In this document: piece after piece, positions 1 to 6,430 of the stretch
How the letters are laid out: every line of letters begins with the position of its first letter
Numbering within the stretch: the first letter of the stretch is position 1
NCBI RefSeq assembly: GCF_001729485.1
Contig: NZ_CP017157.1
Location: 6,138,001 to 6,202,000 of the forward strand
Source of the DNA: Streptomyces lydicus
GTDB lineage: Bacteria; Actinomycetota; Actinomycetes; Streptomycetales; Streptomycetaceae
Reading direction: 5' to 3'
Length of the DNA stretch: 64,000 bases
Notes under the pieces: generated by a model
Databases searched by the model: none
The model's input: only the letters and a program-made list of their open reading frames with translations
What the model was told of the DNA's origin: nothing
Program-made: the position numbers and the translations under genes

Positions 1-18
1 CACCGCGAGCCGCGTCGG

Positions 19-1884
19 TCAGCTGAGCTGCGGCAGCACGAGCACGCGCTCACGCCCCAGCGACGTCATCGTGCTGTCCCCGTTCAGGGCGACCTTGCCG
101 GCGGGCCAGCGGGCGACCACGTCGTCCTGGCGGGTGCCGCCGCCGAACGCGCCGACGGCGACCAGGCCGCTGTTGCGCCAGGCGGACTCGGCGGGCCGCA
201 GCCGGTGCTCGGCCTTGAGGCCCTTGGCGGCGAGGTTCTCGTACACGGTGACCTCCCCGTCCGACCACCGCACGAGCAGGTCCTGGTCGCCGGCCGCGGT
301 CCCGAAGTTCCCGGCGGCGAGATCACGGGCGTGCGTCCAGGTGGTGTTCTTCGCGGCGAGCTGCTTCGCGGCGTGCAGGCCCTTGCCGTCGACGTTGGTG
401 TAGAGGGTCATCCCGCCGTCGGCCCACCGCACCACCAGGTCGTCGCGCCGCGTGTTGCCGCCGCCGAACCGTCCGGCGGCGAGGCCGGCTGCCTGCGTCC
501 AGGTCCCGTTGGGCCCCTTGAGCTGCACCTCGTTGCTGAGCTTGGTGGTCTCGTTGACGTCCTTGAAGAGACTCAGCCGGCCGTTGGCCCACCGCACGAG
601 GAGGTCGTCGCTGCCGTTGCCGGTGAAGTCGCCGGCGGTGACCGCCTTCGCCTGCTTCCACGCCTCGTTCTTCTTGATCAGCTGGATGTCCTTGCGGAAG
701 CCGTACGCGCCGTTGCCGGGGTAGAGCGAGACCTCGCCGTCGGACCAGCGCACGACCAGGTCACCGGTGTTGTTCCGCACCGAGTCCGAGTGGAACCGGC
801 CGGCGGTCACGCCCATGGCGTGCAGCCAGGTGGAGGCGTCGCCGAGCGGGCTGACGGTGTCCGGCGGTGCGTCGCCGACCGCCTGGTCGTAGAGCCGCCG
901 GACATCGCCGTCGAACTGCGAGGAGTAGGAGACGTCGTCGCGCGTCCCGCCGGTCTTGTAGCCGCCGATGGCGCCGACCAGGTCCCCGCGGCTGCCGTCG
1001 AAGTTCTCCAGGAACGGGCCGCCACTGACGCCCGAGCGGAAGCCGGCACAGGTGATCTCCATGAACCGGTTCTGGAAGGCGACGGTGTCGTTCCGGCACT
1101 GCACCGCGGTCTTCTGGCCGCCGGGGTATCCGGTCAGCGTCACCTCGCGGCGCGCCAGCTTGGCGGCCGGCACGGACGTCAGGCTGTTGCCCCGTCCGAC
1201 GGCGTCCTCCAGCAGCTGCCCCTGGGAGTTGGGACCGACCCGCAGGAAGGCGAAGTCCACGTCGTCACTGGGCGACGGGCCGAGGTACCGTCCGTCGATC
1301 CAGACCTTCCCCGCCTGCAGCGGGAAGATCCCGTACGGCGTCTCCCCCGCCTGCCCGTCCTGCGAGGCGCCGGTGCGGTAGCCCGGCACGAACGCGACGT
1401 TGCGGTAGGGCTTGTCGCCCTTCAGGCAGTGCGCCGCGGTCAGGATCAGGCTCTTGGTCGGCGAGGTCACCGCACTGGCACTGCAGAACTGGTTCGGCGT
1501 CGGCGAGCCGTCGTCGCTGCGGATCAGGAACACCCCGACCGTGGCGACCCCCGAGTCGGCCGGGTGGCTCGGCACCGCCGCCGACCTGCGGCCGGTGACA
1601 CCGGACCGCTGCGGCGCGCCCTGGCCCTTCGCCTCCTGCACCACGTCCAACGGGACGGCACTGCGGATGCGCTCGGGAGTCCAGTAGCGCTCCGTCTCCT
1701 CGGCCTTGGTGATCTCTTCCCGGGTCACGCCCTTGGAGGGATCCACCGGGCCGGCCGAGGGGCCGGCGAGTGCGTCCGGGGAGCCGGCCGGCTCCCCGTC
1801 GCGAGCGGCGAGAGCCGGAACGGCGAGCACGATCGAGGCGCATGCGCCGAGGGCGGCGGCGCGCGCCCAGGGTATTCGTTTCAT
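19..1884 (-). CDS. Secreted trypsin-like serine protease with C-terminal propeller repeats
   Basis: Predicted extracellular endopeptidase of 621 aa. Residues 1-27 look like a Sec signal peptide (KR n-region, hydrophobic core, AxA-type end). A propeptide-like stretch follows to about residue 110. The chymotrypsin-fold domain spans about 110-335: His152 in TAAHC, Asp210 in DVDFAFL and Ser287 in GVSGGP are the likely triad, with Cys134 and Cys153 around the His loop. Residues about 350-621 contain five repeats built on D-[LV]-[LV]-x-R-W-x-x-G followed by a short L/Y strand, as in FG-GAP/VCBS or tachylectin-type propeller blades. The propeller probably binds a surface or glycan (inference). It is transcribed alone, divergently from the GAPDH gene. 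The natural substrate cannot be told from sequence. Confidence 0.88.
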   Translation of the reverse strand: MKRIPWARAAALGACASIVLAVPALAARDGEPAGSPDALAGPSAGPVDPSKGVTREEITKAEETERYWTPERIRSAVPLDVVQEAKGQGAPQRSGVTGRRSAAVPSHPADSGVATVGVFLIRSDDGSPTPNQFCSASAVTSPTKSLILTAAHCLKGDKPYRNVAFVPGYRTGASQDGQAGETPYGIFPLQAGKVWIDGRYLGPSPSDDVDFAFLRVGPNSQGQLLEDAVGRGNSLTSVPAAKLARREVTLTGYPGGQKTAVQCRNDTVAFQNRFMEITCAGFRSGVSGGPFLENFDGSRGDLVGAIGGYKTGGTRDDVSYSSQFDGDVRRLYDQAVGDAPPDTVSPLGDASTWLHAMGVTAGRFHSDSVRNNTGDLVVRWSDGEVSLYPGNGAYGFRKDIQLIKKNEAWKQAKAVTAGDFTGNGSDDLLVRWANGRLSLFKDVNETTKLSNEVQLKGPNGTWTQAAGLAAGRFGGGNTRRDDLVVRWADGGMTLYTNVDGKGLHAAKQLAAKNTTWTHARDLAAGNFGTAAGDQDLLVRWSDGEVTVYENLAAKGLKAEHRLRPAESAWRNSGLVAVGAFGGGTRQDDVVARWPAGKVALNGDSTMTSLGRERVLVLPQLS

Positions 1885-2089
1885 GGACCTGTCCGTCGGA
1901 GGGATGAAACCTGTCGGGGCTCCCGCGTCGTACCCCCGGCGCTGCGTCCTCCGGGCCGGAGCGCCCCCGTGATCTTACGACCGCCAGGCGCCCCCATTCG
2001 CACGCCCTTTCGGCCAAAATGCGGGCAAATACCGCTAAAAACAAAGCCCTACATCCCGCCCGAGAGCCTGCCGGGCCCCTCAATCGACA

Positions 2090-2124
2090 CCGTTTGAACG
2101 ATCAAAACGGGAGGGGGTTAGCAT
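2090..2124 (+). promoter_or_regulatory. Putative gap promoter overlapping a dyad operator
   Basis: An HrdB-like promoter is visible: TTGAAC at 2095-2100, an 18-bp spacer and TAGCAT at 2119-2124, about 32 bp before the GTG start of the GAPDH gene. A near-perfect dyad, CCGTTTGA / TCAAAACGG with an ACGA centre (2090-2110, one extra A in the right arm), covers the -35 box. That position would suit a repressor that blocks polymerase. The binding protein is not identifiable. Confidence 0.5.
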
Positions 2125-2155
2125 ATGAGCGCCGCCTAGCTCGAAAGATAAACCT

Positions 2156-3601
2156 GTGACTGTCAAAGACGACTCGTTCACCAACTGGAAGAACCGCGAG
2201 GAGATCGCGGAGTCGATGATCCCGATCATCGGGAAGATGCACAGGGAGCGGGACGTCACCGTCCTGCTCCACAGCCGCTCCTTGGTGAACAAGTCGGTGG
2301 TGAGCATCCTCAAGACCCACCGGTTCGCCCGCCAGATCGCCGGCGAGGAACTGTCGGTCACCGAGACCATGCCGTTCCTGCAGGCGCTGGCCGCGCTCGA
2401 CCTCGGCCCGTCGCAGATCGACATCGGCCTGCTCGCCGAGGCGCACCGGGCCGACGACCGGGGTCTCTCGGTCGAGGAGTTCACCGCCGAGGCCGTCTCC
2501 GGCGCCACGGGTGAGAACAAGATCGAGCGCCGCCAGGCGCGTGACGTCGTCCTCTACGGCTTCGGCCGCATCGGCCGCCTCGTCGCCCGCCTGCTCATCG
2601 AGAAGGCCGGCTCCGGTAACGGACTGCGGCTGCGCGCCATCGTCGTCCGCGGCGGTGGGGACCAGGACCTCGTGAAGCGTGCCTCGCTGCTGCGCCGCGA
2701 CTCCATCCACGGTCAGTTCAACGGCACGATCACGGTCGACGAGGCGAACAGCACGATCGTCGCCAACGGCAACGAGATCAAGGTCATCTACGCCAACGAC
2801 CCGTCCGAGGTCGACTACACGGCGTACGGCATCAACGACGCCATCCTGATCGACAACACCGGCAAGTGGCGCGACCGCGAGGGGCTGTCGAAGCACCTCC
2901 GTCCCGGCATCGAGAAGGTCGTCCTGACCGCGCCGGGCAAGGGCGATGTCCCGAACATCGTGCACGGCGTCAACCACCACACCATCAAGCCGGACGAGCA
3001 GATCCTGTCCTGCGCGTCCTGCACCACCAACGCGATCGTCCCGCCGCTGAAGGCGATGGACGACGAGTACGGTGTGCTGCGCGGCCATGTGGAGACCGTC
3101 CACTCGTTCACCAACGACCAGAACCTGCTGGACAACTACCACAAGGCCGACCGCCGCGGCCGCTCCGCGCCGCTCAACATGGTCATCACCGAGACCGGCG
3201 CCGCCTCGGCCGTCGCCAAGGCGCTGCCCGACCTCAAGGCACCGATCACCGGCAGCTCGATCCGCGTGCCCGTGCCGGACGTCTCGATCGCGATCCTCAG
3301 CCTGCGCCTCGGCCGCGAGACCACCCGCGAGGAGGTCCTCGACCACCTCCGCGACATCTCGCTGAACTCGCCGCTCAAGCGCCAGATCGACTTCACCACC
3401 GCCCCCGACGCCGTCTCCATGGACTTTGTCGGCTCGCGCCACGCCTCCATCGTGGACGCCGGCGCCACCAAGGTCGACGGCGACAACGCGATCCTCTACC
3501 TCTGGTACGACAACGAGTTCGGCTACTCCTGCCAGGTCATCCGCGTCGTCCAGCACGTCTCCGGCGTCGAGTACCCGACGTACCCGGCACCGGCGGTCTG
3601 A
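2156..3601 (+). CDS. gap: Glyceraldehyde-3-phosphate dehydrogenase, long N-terminally extended form
   Basis: NAD(P)-dependent GAPDH of 481 aa, well above the usual ~335 aa because of about 125 extra N-terminal residues. The Rossmann motif YGFGRIGR lies at 134-141 and the active-site motif SCASCTTN places the catalytic Cys at 289; the C-terminal WYDNEFGYS signature is intact. The extension begins with a charged helix-like segment and ends in an RRQARD linker. It is conserved in a subgroup of actinobacterial and proteobacterial GAPDHs (family knowledge), but its role is not clear. GTG start at 2156 with a weak purine-rich RBS. Monocistronic, read from its own promoter/dyad. It may be a gluconeogenic or alternative isoenzyme, since streptomycetes usually carry more than one gap gene. 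Confidence 0.93.
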   Translation: MTVKDDSFTNWKNREEIAESMIPIIGKMHRERDVTVLLHSRSLVNKSVVSILKTHRFARQIAGEELSVTETMPFLQALAALDLGPSQIDIGLLAEAHRADDRGLSVEEFTAEAVSGATGENKIERRQARDVVLYGFGRIGRLVARLLIEKAGSGNGLRLRAIVVRGGGDQDLVKRASLLRRDSIHGQFNGTITVDEANSTIVANGNEIKVIYANDPSEVDYTAYGINDAILIDNTGKWRDREGLSKHLRPGIEKVVLTAPGKGDVPNIVHGVNHHTIKPDEQILSCASCTTNAIVPPLKAMDDEYGVLRGHVETVHSFTNDQNLLDNYHKADRRGRSAPLNMVITETGAASAVAKALPDLKAPITGSSIRVPVPDVSIAILSLRLGRETTREEVLDHLRDISLNSPLKRQIDFTTAPDAVSMDFVGSRHASIVDAGATKVDGDNAILYLWYDNEFGYSCQVIRVVQHVSGVEYPTYPAPAV

Positions 3602-3640
3602 TCGCGCCTGATCCCCGCGTCGGCCCGGCCCCGCACCGCT

Positions 3641-3655
3641 CCCGCCTCAGGCGGG
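3641..3655. terminator. Weak hairpin between convergent gap and nitrobindin genes
   Basis: CCCGCC-TCA-GGCGGG forms a short 6-bp GC stem in the 90-bp space between two convergent genes. There is no T-tract. It may end transcription from both sides, but the stem is short. Confidence 0.35.
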
Positions 3656-3691
3656 GGAACGCGGGTCCGGGCCGAAGTGCGTCCCGCGGCC

Positions 3692-4240
3692 TCATCCCCG
3701 GTCCTCCCGCCGCAGCCGCGCCGACAGGTGGTGCTGGAGCGGCCGGCCGACCGCCGCGAGGTCGTGGACGTAGGTGAGGGTGCCCTCGTCGGTCAGCGTG
3801 TAGCGGCGGTGGGTGGCGCTGACCTCCTTGGCGGTCGGTGCGGACGCCACCTGATGGGTGGTGAGGTCGACCACGCCGTCGGCCGCGTGGCCGACCAGGA
3901 TCTCCGCGATGCCGGTGGGCTGGGTGATCAGTGCCTCCACCCGCCCCTCCGGCTGCACCCGCCACCAGCCGCTCTCCCTGGCCGACGGCCGCAGCGGAAC
4001 GTCGTCCGCGTCGAGCAGCCAGGCGCGCGCCTCGTAGTGGAGGAAGGGTCGCCCGTCGTGCCGGAAGGTGACCTCCTGGGCATACGAGAAGTCCTCGTCG
4101 AGCGTCGGGTACCCGCCCCGGCCCCGCCCGGCCCAGGTGCCCAGGAAGCCGATCAGCGGCCCGAGCAGTGCGTGCGGCGCGGGCGCCGCGTCCGCGCGAA
4201 GCGCATCGGGAAACGGGGGCTTGCGTACGGGCTCGGACAT
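3692..4240 (-). CDS. Nitrobindin-like haem-binding beta-barrel protein (FABP-like, peroxynitrite isomerase family)
   Basis: Soluble 182-aa protein of the nitrobindin/THAP4 C-terminal family. The diagnostic N-terminal block G-T-W-x-G-x-G-x-G-x-Y-P is present at about residues 33-46, followed by alternating strands expected for a ten-stranded barrel and a family-type H-Q-V segment around 130. Family members bind ferric haem and can isomerise peroxynitrite to nitrate; the proximal His cannot be assigned without alignment. ATG at 4240 with AGGAG about 8 nt upstream. A (GGGTGAC)11 repeat begins 25 bp upstream of the start and so lies in its promoter/leader. Convergent with the GAPDH gene. Confidence 0.85.
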   Translation of the reverse strand: MSEPVRKPPFPDALRADAAPAPHALLGPLIGFLGTWAGRGRGGYPTLDEDFSYAQEVTFRHDGRPFLHYEARAWLLDADDVPLRPSARESGWWRVQPEGRVEALITQPTGIAEILVGHAADGVVDLTTHQVASAPTAKEVSATHRRYTLTDEGTLTYVHDLAAVGRPLQHHLSARLRREDRG

Positions 4241-4265
4241 GCTGCGCGCTCCTGGGGTGTGCGGT

Positions 4266-4347
4266 GGGTGACGGGTGACGGGTGACGGGTGACGGGTGAC
4301 GGGTGACGGGTGACGGGTGACGGGTGACGGGTGACGGGTGACGGGTG
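4266..4347. repeat. (GGGTGAC)11 heptamer tandem repeat
   Basis: Eleven perfect copies of GGGTGAC (4266-4342) plus a partial GGGTG. The array sits between the divergent nitrobindin gene (start 4240) and the MerR promoter (-35 at 4366), leaving only about 18-25 bp on either side. A unit of 7 is not a multiple of 3, consistent with non-coding slippage. It lies where it could alter promoter spacing for the minus-strand gene. Confidence 0.97.
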
Positions 4348-4365
4348 CAGCCTAGGGCTGCGCGC

Positions 4366-4396
4366 TTGCTTCAAGTGCACTTGAGGGTCCTAACGT
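4366..4396 (+). promoter_or_regulatory. MerR-type promoter with 19-bp spacer and palindromic operator
   Basis: TTGCTT (4366-4371), a 19-bp spacer and TAACGT (4391-4396): the over-long spacer typical of MerR-activated promoters. Most of the spacer is a perfect 14-bp palindrome, TCAAGTGCACTTGA (4371-4384). The expected transcription start about 7 nt after the -10 box coincides with the ATG at 4404, so the regulator mRNA is probably leaderless and autoregulated. Confidence 0.75.
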
Positions 4397-4403
4397 TGCC
4401 GGC

Positions 4404-4877
4404 ATGACGGTGATCGACAGCACGCCCGTGACGTCTCCCCCCGTGGACGCCTGCGTGGCCGCGGGGACGGAGCACCCGCGACCCGACGGCCAGGACCACT
4501 ACACGATCAGCGAGGTCGCGGCGTACACCGGGCTCAGCGCGCCCACCCTGCGCTGGTACGAGGAGATCGGCCTGCTGCCGGAGGTGGCGCGGACGCACTC
4601 CGGCCAGCGAGTCTTCGACAACCGGGACCTGGACTGGCTCGCCTTCGTGCGCAGGCTGCGGATGACGGGCATGCCGGTCGCCGACATGGTGCACTTCGCC
4701 GGGCTGATCGGCCGGGGCGAGGACACCTTCGACGAACGCCGGGAAATCCTGGAGCAGACCCGGCGCGAGGTCGTCGCGCGGATGGCGGAGCTGCGGGACA
4801 CCCTCGTCGTACTCGACGCCAAGATCGACTTCTATGCGGGCGTCCGCCGGGCGCCGGAAGGACCTGAATCCTCATGA
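4404..4877 (+). CDS. MerR-family transcriptional regulator
   Basis: 157-aa regulator. The winged HTH occupies about residues 33-100 and begins with the family signature YTISEVAAYTGLSAPTLRWYEEIGLLP. It is followed by the MerR dimerisation helix (about 100-145). There is no Cys pair or large C-terminal ligand domain, so it is not a metal-responsive MerR; it resembles the short regulators that sit beside oxidoreductases. An unstructured ~30-residue N-terminal tail precedes the HTH. The ORF overlaps the downstream aldo/keto reductase by ATGA (4874-4877), indicating a translationally coupled operon and suggesting that the reductase is its regulatory target. Confidence 0.92.
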   Translation: MTVIDSTPVTSPPVDACVAAGTEHPRPDGQDHYTISEVAAYTGLSAPTLRWYEEIGLLPEVARTHSGQRVFDNRDLDWLAFVRRLRMTGMPVADMVHFAGLIGRGEDTFDERREILEQTRREVVARMAELRDTLVVLDAKIDFYAGVRRAPEGPESS

Positions 4878-5917
4878 GCAACGCCACCGAAACGATCCGC
4901 AAGGTCGAGCTGGGCACCGGCGGCCCCCTCGTCGGCGTCCAGGGCTTCGGCGCCATGGGCATCAGCGCCGCCTACGGGCAGACGGACACCGCGGCCGCCC
5001 GCGACACCCTGGAGGCCACCGTCGAGGCGGGCGTCACGCTCATCGACACCGCCGACATGTACGGCGTCGGCGCCAACGAGGAGTTCCTCGCCCCGTTCGT
5101 CGCCGCGCACCGCGACCGGATCACCCTGGCCACCAAGTTCGGCATCGAGTACCGCGCCGACGACCCCGCCTACCGGGCCATCCGCAACGATCCCGGCTAC
5201 GTGAAGAAGGCCGCGGAGGCGAGCCTGCGCCGCCTGGACGTCGAGGTCATCGACCTCTACTACATGCACCGGCGCGACCCCGCCGTCCCGCTCGCCGAGT
5301 CTGTCGGCGCCATGGCCGAGCTGGTGCGCGAAGGCAAGGTCAAGCACCTCGGGCTGAGCGAGGTCACCGGCGCCGAGCTGCGCGAGGCACACGCGGTGCA
5401 CCCGATCACCGCCGTGCAGTCGGAGTGGTCGGTCTTCAGCCGGGACGTCGAGCGCAGCGCGGTGGGCGCGGCCGCCGAGCTCGGCGTCGCCTTCGTGCCG
5501 TACTCGCCGCTCGGCAGGGGCTTTCTGACCGGCGCCTTCACCGACGCGGACAAGGACCTCTCCGGCGACGACTTCCGGCAGTTGCTGCCGCGCTACACCG
5601 GCGACAACGCCAGGGCGAACGCCGCTCTCCTGGCGCCCCTGCACAGGATCGCGGCCGAGCACGGCGCCACCACCGCGCAGATCGCCCTGGCCTGGGTGCA
5701 GCAGCGGGCTCAGGTGCACGGCCTGACCGTGGTGCCGATCCCGGGAACCCGCAAGCGCAGCCGCCTCGTCGAGAACGCCGCGGCCACCCGGATCACGCTG
5801 ACGGCCGGTGAACTGGCGCTCCTCGAAACGCTCGCCGGCCGGGTGGCGGGCGACCGCTACGCGGACATGTCCCTCACCTCCGCGGCCCGGGAGACCGGCC
5901 AACTGCCCGCGGCGTGA
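4874..5917 (+). CDS. Aldo/keto reductase
   Basis: 347-aa NADP(H)-dependent oxidoreductase of the AKR superfamily with a TIM-barrel fold. The catalytic tetrad is visible: Asp59 and Tyr63 in DTADMYG, Lys88 in TKFG and His132 in YYMHRRDP. The C-terminal cofactor-binding block VPIPGTRKRSRLVENAAA is present. It is translationally coupled (ATGA overlap) to the preceding MerR regulator, so it is probably induced by the aldehyde, ketone or electrophile that the regulator senses. No specific substrate can be named. Confidence 0.93.
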   Translation: MSNATETIRKVELGTGGPLVGVQGFGAMGISAAYGQTDTAAARDTLEATVEAGVTLIDTADMYGVGANEEFLAPFVAAHRDRITLATKFGIEYRADDPAYRAIRNDPGYVKKAAEASLRRLDVEVIDLYYMHRRDPAVPLAESVGAMAELVREGKVKHLGLSEVTGAELREAHAVHPITAVQSEWSVFSRDVERSAVGAAAELGVAFVPYSPLGRGFLTGAFTDADKDLSGDDFRQLLPRYTGDNARANAALLAPLHRIAAEHGATTAQIALAWVQQRAQVHGLTVVPIPGTRKRSRLVENAAATRITLTAGELALLETLAGRVAGDRYADMSLTSAARETGQLPAA

Positions 5918-6049
5918 CCCGGGTCCGGCGCCACGGAGCGGATGACCGACCCGCGTCGCGCCCGGCCGGCCCGTGTCCCACCTCACGGCCCGGAATGTGC
6001 ACACCCGGCCCGCTCCGCCGGCCGGCGCCCTAGGCTGGCGGGTGCAGCT

Positions 6050-6245
6050 GGTTCGCCCCGTCCGCCAGGCGGGAGGCGTCGTAAGAGGGAACCCGGTGGG
6101 AATCCGGGACTGCCCCGCAGCGGTGAGCGGGAACGACCGCCGTCATACGCACTGGGCCCGGCCGGGCCTGGGAAGCAACGGCCAGTAGGTGTCCTCCCCG
6201 GAGGACGTGTCCGCGAGTCCGAAGACCTGCCCGTTGCCCGCGCGC
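6050..6245 (+). promoter_or_regulatory. Cobalamin (B12) riboswitch upstream of metE
   Basis: The leader carries the hallmarks of an adenosylcobalamin-type aptamer. The B12-box-like core AACCCGGTGGGAATCCGGG lies at 6090-6108 and is followed by ACTGCCCCGCAGCGGTGA (6109-6126). The conserved 3' element AGTCCGAAGACCTGCC is at 6216-6231. A GTCCTCC-CCG-GAGGAC hairpin (about 6190-6205) fits a peripheral stem. Placement before B12-independent methionine synthase is the classic arrangement: B12 represses metE when the B12-dependent enzyme MetH can work. The outer boundaries are approximate. Confidence 0.93.
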
Positions 6246-6296
6246 GACCACTCGTGCGCGGAGTATCCCGGTGACCTCGTGGGCGGGTTGGGAGCG

Positions 6297-6317
6297 CCTC
6301 CGGACGACGTCCGGAGG
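6297..6317 (+). promoter_or_regulatory. Hairpin in metE leader, possible expression platform
   Basis: CCTCCGGAC-GAC-GTCCGGAGG is a perfect 9-bp stem between the aptamer and the gene. There is no T-tract, so it does not look like an intrinsic terminator. It may be part of the riboswitch switching region, but it is 100 nt from the metE ribosome-binding site. Confidence 0.4.
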
Positions 6318-6430
6318 AGTACACCTCGGGCGGACGGCCGCGCTGCGACGCGCAGGCCCGCTCCGTTCCCCCTTCGCGCATGCGTCCCGTCGCCGGGATC
6401 TCAGGGAGACATCTCGCGAAGGAGATTTCC

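Noticed and set aside
205..2097. A 630-codon open frame antisense to the serine protease
   Set aside because: The protease has a signal peptide, catalytic triad and repeats; the antisense frame has no such features and crosses the GAPDH promoter region.
4266..4347. Possible CRISPR array
   Set aside because: Units are 7 bp in direct tandem without spacers, and there are no cas genes in the window.
4153..4380. ORF on the minus strand translating the heptamer repeat (VTRHPSP units)
   Set aside because: The reading frame only reflects the repeat, overlaps the nitrobindin gene in another frame and has no RBS.
6380..6430. Earlier metE start at ATG 6380
   Set aside because: It has no RBS and adds 17 residues before the conserved N-terminus, while GTG 6431 has a strong AAGGAG.
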